From NCBI GenBank assembly GCA_009691555.1, contig SICB01000009.1, positions 1-19,163 of the forward strand: a stretch of DNA of 19,163 nucleotides, given 5' to 3'. The notes under the pieces are model-generated. The model was not told where the DNA came from and did no database searches. It saw nothing but the letters and a program-made list of their open reading frames with translations. The position numbers were made by a program, and so were the translations under genes. Of this stretch, positions 8,078 through 13,235 are shown one piece after another (the stretch's first letter is position 1; every line of letters starts with the position of its first letter). This stretch comes from Patescibacteria group bacterium. GTDB lineage: Bacteria; Patescibacteriota; Saccharimonadia; CAILAD01; BJGX01.

Positions 8078-8433
8078 AGGAACATCCCCACAACAGATAA
8101 TAAAACCAAAATTGGCGCTAGCGGCCAAGCAATTATAAACAACACTCCCAGTACTGATACAATTAAGATAGCTACCAGTGCTGTAAGGATTGTAATTAGC
8201 CGAATTGTGAAGCCCACGAATCTCGAAACCATATTATCGACCAAGGCTCGTCCTTTGCCCTGAAGAGATTTGTCGGCTTCGGTAGTAATCCGGCGCCAAG
8301 GGTCGAACATTGTCCTGGACAAAGACACCACCGAAAACCTTCGCCAGATAGAAGTTATGTAGTGGCCGATCTTTATAAAAAGCTCCGAAAAACCTCGCCC
8401 ATACCACCAGGTAAAAAAGTCAAATAATAACAT
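8074..8433 (-). CDS. Small conserved membrane protein paired with the Clp-like ATPase
   Basis: A 119-residue protein with no named family that I recognise. The N-terminus is aromatic (FDFFTWWYGRGF), the middle is basic (SRTMFDPWRRIT), and about residues 72-118 are hydrophobic enough for two membrane helices. ATG 8433 is preferred over the longer frame to 8502 because TGCTACAAT sits 7 nt upstream, as at other leaderless genes here. Its stop overlaps the ATPase start in an ATGA. The coupling and shared membrane location suggest a complex with that ATPase; this is inference. Confidence 0.65.
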   Translation of the reverse strand: MLLFDFFTWWYGRGFSELFIKIGHYITSIWRRFSVVSLSRTMFDPWRRITTEADKSLQGKGRALVDNMVSRFVGFTIRLITILTALVAILIVSVLGVLFIIAWPLAPILVLLSVVGMFL

Positions 8434-8440
8434 AAGCTTA

Positions 8441-8449
8441 ATTGTAGCA
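8441..8449 (-). promoter_or_regulatory. Extended -10 promoter of the membrane-Clp operon
   Basis: TGC-TACAAT on the minus strand (-10 at 8441-8446), 7 nt before ATG 8433, with no clear -35. It predicts a leaderless transcript for the five-gene operon ending with RNase H. Confidence 0.5.
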
Positions 8450-8558
8450 AAACTTGGGCTATACTTCCATATTAGATAGTATGCTAAAGTGTAAAATTGC
8501 ATTACGATATTGCTTCTCTTGAACGATTTTTAGAAACCGAGCCTCTGGGGCTGCTAAA

Positions 8559-8720
8559 GTAAATCGAGAGCAGAAACGAGAAGCTGCAATTGAGATTGTT
8601 TCTTCCACGATGGAACAAACCAAGACCTTAAAAGTCTGTTTGTTACATCGAGAGGAAGACAATCTACGGCAATCGGAGCAGAATTTGTTAAAATTATGCG
8701 TAGATTAGAGCAGTTGTCCG
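8559..8720 (+). repeat. Direct repeat, copy 1
   Basis: The 140 nt 8581-8720 match 8830-8969 with about six differences. Both copies are preceded by a shared GTAAATCGAGAGCAG block (8559- and 8773-). Similarity may extend further upstream (AACGATTTTTAGAAACC near 8522 against AACGATTTGTGAAACCC near 8751). The copy contains TGTTAAAAT (8687-8694), the same extended -10-like site found upstream of tRNA-Pro in copy 2, but no tRNA follows. The bases 8503-8558 before it show nothing I recognise. Confidence 0.85.
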
Positions 8721-8772
8721 GGGAAGTTGTAAGTTTTTTTCTTTCTTTAAAACGATTTGTGAAACCCTTTTC

Positions 8773-8969
8773 GTAAATCGAGAGCAGAAACGAGACGCAA
8801 GCTGGCAGTTTTGATGCAATCGAAACGAGAAGTTGCAATTAAGATTGTTTCTTCCACGATGGAACAAACCAAGACCTTAAAAGTCTGTTTGTTACATCGA
8901 GAGGAAGACAATCTACGGCAATCGGAGCAGAATTTGTTAAAATTATGCGCAGATTAGAGTAATTGTCTG
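8773..8969 (+). repeat. Direct repeat, copy 2, directly upstream of tRNA-Pro
   Basis: It has the same GTAAATCGAGAGCAG head as copy 1, then about 35 extra nt (8796-8830) that themselves end in a second AAACGAGA, then the near-identical 140 nt. It stops 4 nt before the tRNA. Each copy encodes the same 32-codon open frame (8610-8708 and 8859-8957), but without a ribosome binding site. Confidence 0.85.
8935..8943 (+). promoter_or_regulatory. Candidate extended -10 promoter of tRNA-Pro
   Basis: TGT-TAAAAT (-10 at 8938-8943) would start a transcript near 8950, about 24 nt before the tRNA. It is conserved in the upstream repeat copy. No good -35 is visible, so this is tentative. Confidence 0.35.
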
Positions 8970-8973
8970 ACGA

Positions 8974-9049
8974 CGGGGTGTGGCGCAGTTGGTAGCGCGT
9001 ACGGCTGGGGGCCGTGAGGTCGCAGGTTCAAGTCCTGTCACCCCGACCA
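8974..9049 (+). tRNA. tRNA-Pro(GGG)
   Basis: A full cloverleaf of 76 nt. Acceptor CGGGGTG (8974-8980) pairs with CACCCCG; the D arm is GCGC-AGTTGGTA-GCGC. The anticodon stem TACGG/CCGTG encloses the loop CTGGGGG, giving anticodon GGG. The T arm is GCAGG-TTCAAGT-CCTGT, followed by discriminator A and an encoded CCA (9047-9049). It reads Pro codons CCC/CCU. The 11 nt of its 3' end are repeated at 9133-9143. Confidence 0.95.
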
Positions 9050-9131
9050 TCCTTCGTCGCTCCACTTCTGGTGGAGCTATGAAGGATTTTTATCGGGTGA
9101 ACTACCCTCCATAGCTTTATGCGAAGGATGG
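9047..9131 (+). mobile_element. 85-bp palindromic element at the tRNA-Pro 3' end
   Basis: Perfect 10-bp terminal inverted repeats: CCATCCTTCG (9047-9056) and CGAAGGATGG (9122-9131). The left half is a strong hairpin, ATCCTTC-gtc-GCTCCAC-ttctg-GTGGAGC-tat-GAAGGAT (9049-9087), followed by TTTTTAT, so it can also terminate the tRNA transcript. A second inverted pair is AGCTATG (9075-9081) with CATAGCT (9110-9116). It has no coding capacity. It resembles a REP- or MITE-type element. Confidence 0.55.
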
Positions 9132-9132
9132 G

Positions 9133-9143
9133 CACCCCGACCA
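9133..9143 (+). repeat. Duplicate of the tRNA-Pro 3' end
   Basis: CACCCCGACCA repeats 9039-9049 exactly, 94 bp downstream. With GGGTG near 9095 it could form an acceptor-like stem, TCGGGTG/CAC(C)CCGA, ending in CCA. This arrangement is what integration at a tRNA 3' end leaves, or it may be a decayed second tRNA. Confidence 0.7.
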
Positions 9144-9156
9144 AAAACTTTTTTAC

Positions 9157-9189
9157 AAAATACGACCTCAGCAATGGTCGTATTTTTTT
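9157..9189 (+). terminator. Intrinsic terminator after tRNA-Pro
   Basis: AAATACGACC, an 8-nt loop TCAGCAAT and GGTCGTATTT, followed by a T run: a 10-bp stem with a U-tract, a standard rho-independent terminator on the plus strand. Confidence 0.85.
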
Positions 9190-9239
9190 ATTCCAACAGG
9201 TGTAAATAAAGATAATTAAATAAAGTTTTGATAAAGGTA

Positions 9240-9268
9240 TTTACATAACAGTTATGCTATGACACAAT
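9240..9268 (+). promoter_or_regulatory. Promoter with operator-like palindrome for the PaaX-like gene
   Basis: -35 TTTACA (9240-9245), 17-nt spacer, -10 CACAAT (9263-9268). Within it lies the perfect inverted repeat CATAAC-A-GTTATG (9244-9256). Just after the -10 is a 9-bp tandem repeat, three units of TTTATGTAn (9270-9296). A regulator bound at the palindrome would block the promoter; autoregulation is inferred. The -10 is weak. Confidence 0.35.
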
Positions 9269-9309
9269 CTTTATGTAGTTTATGTAATTTATGTGTGCCA
9301 AATACTCTT

Positions 9310-9855
9310 ATGGTGAGCTCAAACTCCAACAAAACAGCCGAAATACTAAGGTTAATTCAGACCAAAAAAGTCGCCACACTGGGCGACTTGAGTTCTAATA
9401 AGCACTTGGTAGGGCTGTTTTCTGCTTCTACCAAAGCAACTCCCCGCCGACGGATCATAGATACTGCTGGTCTTTTGGCCAAGCAGGGCTATGTCAGCGT
9501 CGGACTGCTTGATAACGAAAAGGTCTTTAAGATTACCGAAAAGGGCAAGGAGCGGCTTAGGGCGCACCAAGTTAGCCAAGAAGGGCTTAGTATTACAGAG
9601 CGCTGGGATGGTCGCTGGTATCTGATAACCTTCGATATCCCGGAGGGCAAGAAGGTCGTCAGGAACCAGCTGATACTAACCCTCAAGCGTCATGGCTTTA
9701 TTAATTACACCAAGGGGCTATGGCTAATCCCCTACAACCCCACCAAGCTGGTGGCTAGCTTGCGCAAGCAACTCGGCCTCAGGAGCGAGCTGCGGCTGAT
9801 TGTGGCTCAATCTATCGATGGCGATACCAAATACCGTAAGCACTGGGACTTATAG
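9310..9855 (+). CDS. PaaX-like winged-helix regulator with Cas2-fold domain
   Basis: A 181-residue cytoplasmic protein. Residues about 1-80 form a winged helix (NKTAEILRLIQ, then TPRRRIIDTAGLLAKQGY and a wing with KVFKITEKGKERL). Residues about 97-150 match the PaaX central, Cas2-like ferredoxin fold: WDGRWYLITFDIPEGKK and HGFINYTKGLWLIPYNP. PaaX-type proteins are ligand-responsive repressors; such short forms are common in CPR and their ligands are unknown. ATG 9310 is preferred. An in-frame ATG at 9259 would add LCSLCNLCV, which is only the translation of a 9-bp A/T-rich tandem repeat lying after the likely promoter. Neither start has a Shine-Dalgarno. There is no CRISPR array or cas1 nearby, so this is not an adaptation Cas2. 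Confidence 0.8.
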   Translation: MVSSNSNKTAEILRLIQTKKVATLGDLSSNKHLVGLFSASTKATPRRRIIDTAGLLAKQGYVSVGLLDNEKVFKITEKGKERLRAHQVSQEGLSITERWDGRWYLITFDIPEGKKVVRNQLILTLKRHGFINYTKGLWLIPYNPTKLVASLRKQLGLRSELRLIVAQSIDGDTKYRKHWDL

Positions 9856-9878
9856 ATAGCCAGTTGGCGCTGACGTGT

Positions 9879-9918
9879 ATTATTTTAAGCCCCTCTTTAA
9901 AGAGGGGCTTAAAATAAT
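9879..9918. terminator. 40-bp perfect palindrome, likely bidirectional terminator
   Basis: A perfect palindrome centred on CTCTTT/AAAGAG, with AAGCCCC/GGGGCTT stems flanked by A/T arms. It lies 23 bp after the plus-strand regulator gene and at the 3' end of the minus-strand RNA candidate, so it can serve both. The T-rich part is inside the stem rather than after it, which is atypical. Confidence 0.6.
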
Positions 9919-10093
9919 GGCGCGATCCACCAACACCGTTAGCATAACTAACCTTCCTAAGCTAATTATAGGTGGGTGCCCGCAACATCATCCGAAAGTA
10001 ACGGTGTGTAATCTAAGGCTCCCTAAGGTTAAAAGTAATTAGAAAAAGTTACTATGCTTTGTATATTCAATTAGCGCGTGCAGTAGAAAGCAC
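9879..10093 (-). ncRNA. Candidate structured RNA, perhaps 6S-like
   Basis: The 253 bp between the PaaX-like gene and the site-2 protease gene contain no credible frame but much pairing. The minus strand has its own promoter after the protease stop (TGATATAAT) and ends at the palindrome, giving about 200-215 nt. Inverted pairs include ACACCGTTA with TAACGGTGT (9 bp perfect), and the nested pairs GCATAGT/GTTATGC and AACCTT/AAGGTT. The segment GATGTTGCGGGCACCCACC is G/C-rich amid A/T-rich sequence. Size, lack of coding and promoter fit 6S RNA, but I cannot confirm that family. Some helices are mutually exclusive, so the fold is unsettled. Confidence 0.4.
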
Positions 10094-10098
10094 TAATA

Positions 10099-10107
10099 AT
10101 TATATCA
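10099..10107 (-). promoter_or_regulatory. Extended -10 promoter of the RNA candidate
   Basis: TGA-TATAAT on the minus strand (-10 at 10099-10104), immediately after the stop codon of the site-2 protease gene. The -35 region shows no match. It predicts a start near 10092. Confidence 0.45.
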
Positions 10108-10108
10108 C

Positions 10109-10738
10109 CTAAAAAGCTGGGTACCCGAGTATGGCCGATGCAATACCTATAACAACCGAGCTAAAAACTGGGCCGATGAGAGTAAAAAATATAAATATAA
10201 ATGCAAACACCGCAACCAGGCCGAATTGCTCTATTTTGTCCAGGATGTCCATCAGTGCTGGCGGTGATACTGCATAGAGCAGTCGGCTACCGTCGAGTGG
10301 CGGGAAAGGTATCATATTAAATACAAAAAAGGCCACATTGACCAATACAAACTGCAGCAAAAACTCTCCGCCGAGACCTGGTAGCGTAACGAACCTCAGG
10401 TAGAGCCCAATTATTAGCGCCATCAAGATATTACTAGCTGGGCCGGCAAATGCCACCAAGGCAGCACCCCATTTGCCATAACGAACGGCGTAAGGGTTAA
10501 ATGGCACTGGTTTGGCAGCTCCAAACACTACCGGACTGCCGAGCAGAATAAGCCCCAAGGGCAAAAGTAGCGTCATCATAGGGTCGATGTGTTTGGCAGG
10601 GTTGAGGGTTAGCCGGCCTTCATTTTTAGCAGTAAAATCTCCCAGCATATGCCCTGCCCAGGCATGACTAAACTCATGCACGGTCAGTACAATTACAAGG
10701 ATTATCACATACATAATAATTGTGGCGAGGCTGTCCAT
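10109..10738 (-). CDS. Site-2 protease family (M50) membrane metalloprotease
   Basis: A 209-residue intramembrane zinc protease. HEFSH (H21, E22, H25) in the first membrane helix supplies two zinc ligands and the catalytic Glu; NMIPFPPLDG (141-150) supplies the third ligand, the Asp. Five to six membrane segments are visible, and no PDZ domain is present, as in the short YwhC/FtsH-associated branch. Known relatives cut membrane-bound anti-sigma factors or signal peptides; the target here is unknown. There is no Shine-Dalgarno: TGCTAAAAT lies 6 nt before ATG. It is divergent from rpmB and is not in an operon. Confidence 0.92.
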   Translation of the reverse strand: MDSLATIIMYVIILVIVLTVHEFSHAWAGHMLGDFTAKNEGRLTLNPAKHIDPMMTLLLPLGLILLGSPVVFGAAKPVPFNPYAVRYGKWGAALVAFAGPASNILMALIIGLYLRFVTLPGLGGEFLLQFVLVNVAFFVFNMIPFPPLDGSRLLYAVSPPALMDILDKIEQFGLVAVFAFIFIFFTLIGPVFSSVVIGIASAILGYPAF

Positions 10739-10744
10739 GGCCTA

Positions 10745-10753
10745 ATTTTAGCA
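10745..10753 (-). promoter_or_regulatory. Extended -10 promoter of the site-2 protease gene
   Basis: TGC-TAAAAT (-10 at 10745-10750) is 6 nt upstream of ATG 10738 on the minus strand, so the mRNA should be leaderless or nearly so. Confidence 0.5.
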
Positions 10754-10790
10754 TGCCTCGGGGCCAAAATATATCGAGCCGCGATAGATA

Positions 10791-10819
10791 TTGATTAAAC
10801 CCAGCTGGTATGCTAATAT
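10791..10819 (+). promoter_or_regulatory. rpmB promoter
   Basis: -35 TTGATT (10791-10796), 17-nt spacer, extended -10 TGC-TAATAT (-10 at 10814-10819), then 9 nt to ATG. The 5' leader should be only a few nucleotides long. Confidence 0.65.
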
Positions 10820-10828
10820 ATTCAGGTT

Positions 10829-11056
10829 ATGTCATACAGATGCGATCTAACAGGCAAAGGAAAACAGTTCGGAAACCATGTGAGTCACTCACAGCGGCAT
10901 GTTAAGCGTACCTGGAAGCCCAATCTGCAGACCAAAACTCTCATAATCGACGGCCAAAAGGTCAAGCTCCGCCTCGCTGCTAGCACCATCCGTACCCTCA
11001 ACAAGTACCAGAAGCAAATCGACCAGGCCGCAGCAACCGAACCAGCCAAGCAATAA
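10829..11056 (+). CDS. rpmB: 50S ribosomal protein bL28
   Basis: A 75-residue basic ribosomal protein of the large subunit. The family pattern is clear: CDLTGKGKQFGNHVSHS near the N-terminus, then KRTWKPNLQ and a C-terminal STIRTLNKY helix. The usual pair of zinc-binding CxxC motifs is reduced to a single Cys (C5), so this is a zinc-independent form. The length is normal, with a short Ala/Gln-rich tail. It is a monocistronic gene between its own promoter and a strong terminator, whose stem includes the stop codon. Confidence 0.95.
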   Translation: MSYRCDLTGKGKQFGNHVSHSQRHVKRTWKPNLQTKTLIIDGQKVKLRLAASTIRTLNKYQKQIDQAAATEPAKQ

Positions 11057-11080
11057 CCCCTCTCTCGAGGGGTTATTTTT
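11052..11080 (+). terminator. Intrinsic terminator of rpmB
   Basis: Stem AATAACCCCTC (11052-11062) with GAGGGGTTATT (11067-11077), a TCTC loop and a T run. The 11-bp stem sits between convergent genes; on the minus strand it lacks a U-tract after the stem. Confidence 0.9.
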
Positions 11081-11129
11081 ATAGAGCCTATTCACTTTAT
11101 AAATTAGGGCTGAGCTTGCCAGTGAAGTG

Positions 11130-11657
11130 CTATTTGAGAATCACTAGCTGCTGGCTATCTATCGGTAGGTCTTTTTTGCTGAGCTTATACTTATCAATCG
11201 GTTCGGTGTCTTTACCGAATTCGGCTTTAATTTTGGCTAGCTCTAGCTCGGAGTCCATGATTGGTATCAAAACCTTAGGCTCTACCTGTGAGATTATCTT
11301 ATTCATCAGGTCGGCCTTGCTGTCCTGGACCGATATAACGAGTATATCTACTCCATCCATGCGCTCGAGCTGGGCATCTGTCAGGGGTGCCTCAAGACCG
11401 ATGGCATAGGTAATATGCATATCGTCTATCACTAGGCTGTAGGCGGTGTTACTAGCGTCAATCTCGACGCCATCGACCATCATACCCATCACCTCATATT
11501 CGCCCGGTCCATGAAAGGATTTATCGGTTACAACCTTGGTGCTGGGGTCTGTAAATAGCAGCAGGTCGGCCTTAGTGCCGGAGGCAGCATTAATTGCCAC
11601 GTCGGCGCTTTTGCCAGATATCTTGATGGTATTTTTGTCAGAGAAAGTAATGTCCAT
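11130..11657 (-). CDS. Metallo-beta-lactamase-fold protein without metal ligands
   Basis: A 175-residue protein that I place in the UlaG-like/COG2220 branch of the MBL fold by FHGPGEYEVMGMMVDGVEI (about residues 49-67) and the later strand-turn pattern DGVDILVISV and EPKVLIPIM. The canonical HxHxDH zinc motif is absent, and only two His residues occur, so hydrolase activity is doubtful. Similar short degenerate forms are annotated in CPR genomes; the role is unknown. It is preceded by TGGTACAAT 7 nt before ATG and has no Shine-Dalgarno. It lies 48 bp downstream of the winged-helix regulator gene but has its own promoter. Confidence 0.65.
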   Translation of the reverse strand: MDITFSDKNTIKISGKSADVAINAASGTKADLLLFTDPSTKVVTDKSFHGPGEYEVMGMMVDGVEIDASNTAYSLVIDDMHITYAIGLEAPLTDAQLERMDGVDILVISVQDSKADLMNKIISQVEPKVLIPIMDSELELAKIKAEFGKDTEPIDKYKLSKKDLPIDSQQLVILK

Positions 11658-11664
11658 AGATTTA

Positions 11665-11673
11665 ATTGTACCA
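11665..11673 (-). promoter_or_regulatory. Extended -10 promoter of the MBL-fold gene
   Basis: TGG-TACAAT (-10 at 11665-11670) on the minus strand, 7 nt before ATG 11657, in the gap after the regulator gene. Confidence 0.5.
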
Positions 11674-11705
11674 GATAAAAGCCCCGCTACGCCAGACTAT
11701 TATAA

Positions 11706-12401
11706 CTACTCGTTGTCGACTGAGCCTTCAGCTTCAGCTTCGGTTTCAGCTTTAGTTGTGACACCAACAATGGTGGCCTCGGCTTGGTCTTTATTGTCCT
11801 TTAGGGGGGTTTTTGCGAAGACTCCAATCTTGTCGACCAAGATAATCTTGTTTTCATCGAGAATATCGGTCAAAAACCGGTCGTTAAGGTTGCGTCTGTA
11901 GTCGAAGTCCTCAATAGTCATTGCAGCGTAGTTGAGCTCTCGGTTCATTTCTTTTTCCATATCGCCAACAATTTTGGCTAATTGAGACTTATTCATATCG
12001 CCGACAATAAAAATATCTATCTGCTGATGGCTGCCGCGTACAAAAGCTCCTGTCAAAAAGGCCATACGGACATTGCCGGCCTTCTGGAGCCCCTTAAATA
12101 TATGGTCTTCTTCTTTGGTTTGCTTTATATCCTTAGACTTGGCAGGTATGCGCTGAAAAATTGATTGCAGTTCTTTATGAAACTTATACTTGGCATTAAC
12201 TTCATAATATAGCCGGTTGCTTTGGCTAACCGACCGAACGATTCCGATATTCAAGAGGTTTTGTAGTTCGCGGCGTACGGAGTTGATTTGTTCGTCTATT
12301 TTACGGGTAATCTCGCGAACATAAAAAGGCCGGTCTGGGTTGTTATAAAACAAGCTCAGCAGCTTAACTCTGGTCTTTGATCCAAACAATTGTTCAAACA
12401 T
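11706..12401 (-). CDS. Winged-helix regulator with degenerate nucleotidyltransferase-like domain
   Basis: A 231-residue cytoplasmic protein. Residues about 1-70 are an ArsR/MarR-like winged helix (FGSKTRVKLLSLFYNNPDRP, then YVREITRKI, EQINSVRREL and the wing SNRLYYEVN). Residues about 105-195 follow the MNT nucleotidyltransferase fold: RMAFLTGAFVRGS, IDIFIVGD, AMTIEDFDYR. The catalytic GS/DxD pattern is broken, so it is probably a regulatory or ligand-binding relic. The last ~30 residues are an acidic low-complexity tail (AETEAEAEGS) from a 6-bp repeat. GGGGAG sits 5 nt before ATG, unlike the leaderless genes around it. A perfect inverted repeat at 12434-12457 suggests autoregulation. Confidence 0.75.
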   Translation of the reverse strand: MFEQLFGSKTRVKLLSLFYNNPDRPFYVREITRKIDEQINSVRRELQNLLNIGIVRSVSQSNRLYYEVNAKYKFHKELQSIFQRIPAKSKDIKQTKEEDHIFKGLQKAGNVRMAFLTGAFVRGSHQQIDIFIVGDMNKSQLAKIVGDMEKEMNRELNYAAMTIEDFDYRRNLNDRFLTDILDENKIILVDKIGVFAKTPLKDNKDQAEATIVGVTTKAETEAEAEGSVDNE

Positions 12402-12433
12402 TTTATCTCCCCTTTTGTATGAAATTTATCTAA

Positions 12434-12457
12434 AAATTGTATTCTTTTATACAATTT
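12434..12457. promoter_or_regulatory. 24-bp perfect inverted repeat, probable operator
   Basis: AAATTGTAT, a 6-nt spacer TCTTTT and ATACAATTT form 9-bp perfect arms, the size expected for a dimeric winged-helix protein. A half-like ATACAA occurs again at 12414-12419. It overlaps a minus-strand -10 candidate TACAAT (12436-12441) and lies downstream of a perfect TATAAT (12475-12480), so binding could block either promoter. The remaining bases to 12521 show no clear gatD terminator. Confidence 0.55.
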
Positions 12458-12521
12458 ACAGGTTACTTAAGGCTATTATACGAGTAGTTGAACAATAAAT
12501 CTAGTCTAATCGAATAAATAA

Positions 12522-13235
12522 TTATGGCCTGCCGAGCGAACTGTTGCGGGCGCGCTTTTCGAGCGAATCGCCAAGCGGCTTGAGCTTGATAGATTGTCCG
12601 GATTTGGCGATTGCTTTGCCAATCAGCCAGTCGCAGACTTTTGGATTTTTGGGCAAGAAAGATCCGTGCAAATAAGTACCGATGGCATTTTTGTATGTTA
12701 TTCCTTCTAGCTTGTCGTGGGGGTTATTGCCGAAGCCTTTAATGACTTTGCCGAGCGGCTGGGCTCGACCGACGTACTCGGTAGCCCCACTATGGTTCTC
12801 GAAGCCGATAAGCTTACCGAAGCGGTCGGATTGAACTACGATATTGCCAATCATCCTCTGGTTGGTGGCCTTAGAGACGACATTAAATAGCCCGATACCA
12901 TTAAGCTGGCCGTAGTCGTTACTAATAAAGTACTCTCCGAGTAGCTGATAGCCACCGCAGACTGCCAAAAGTGGCCCGCCAGACTCCACAAACTGTTTGA
13001 TTTGCTCGGCCTTCGATGCCAAGTCGTCGGCTACTATGACCTGCCCTCGGTCTTGGCCGCCACCGATAAATATTAGGTCGGTGTCGTGCGGTATTTTTGA
13101 CCCGACCTCGATATTTACAACGCTATTTTTGATGCCTCGCCAATCCATTCGCTGTTGTAGAGCGATGATATTGCCGTAGTCGCCATAAATACTCATACGC
13201 TCTGGGTAGAGGTGCACTAGCTTGATGGGCTTCAT
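12522..13235 (-). CDS. gatD: Lipid II isoglutaminyl synthase, glutaminase subunit GatD
   Basis: A 237-residue class I glutamine amidotransferase-like subunit. It hydrolyses glutamine and passes ammonia to MurT, which amidates D-Glu of the lipid II stem peptide to D-isoglutamine. The nucleophile is C93 in AVCGGYQLLG and the catalytic His is H190 in GTYLHGSFLP. The N-terminal block LYPERMSIYGDYGN is typical of CobB/CobQ-like GatD. I start at ATG 13235: AAAGGAG lies 8 nt upstream, and the ATG overlaps the murT stop as ATGA. A TTG two codons earlier is less well spaced. The strict pairing with murT supports the call. Confidence 0.95.
   Translation of the reverse strand: MKPIKLVHLYPERMSIYGDYGNIIALQQRMDWRGIKNSVVNIEVGSKIPHDTDLIFIGGGQDRGQVIVADDLASKAEQIKQFVESGGPLLAVCGGYQLLGEYFISNDYGQLNGIGLFNVVSKATNQRMIGNIVVQSDRFGKLIGFENHSGATEYVGRAQPLGKVIKGFGNNPHDKLEGITYKNAIGTYLHGSFLPKNPKVCDWLIGKAIAKSGQSIKLKPLGDSLEKRARNSSLGRP

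Noticed and set aside
7854..8128. Longer start of the Clp-like ATPase (ATG-like start at 8128) and overlapping minus frame 7854-8093
   Set aside because: The 17 extra residues lie in the upstream gene; ATG 8077 gives the usual 4-bp ATGA coupling. The other frame is a shadow.
8554..8838. Minus-strand frame of 94 codons and twin 32-codon plus-strand frames (8610-8708, 8859-8957) in the direct repeats
   Set aside because: No ribosome binding site or recognisable family; near identity between copies follows from the DNA repeat. I could not exclude a tiny peptide but do not call one.
9310..9855. CRISPR adaptation protein Cas2
   Set aside because: The Cas2-like fold is joined to a winged helix as in PaaX, and there is no repeat array or other cas gene in the window.
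11535..11545. GGTGCTGGGG resembling the end of the RNase P palindromic element
   Set aside because: It is inside a coding frame, has no matching inverted partner within 150 bp and only a 9-bp match; chance is the simplest explanation.
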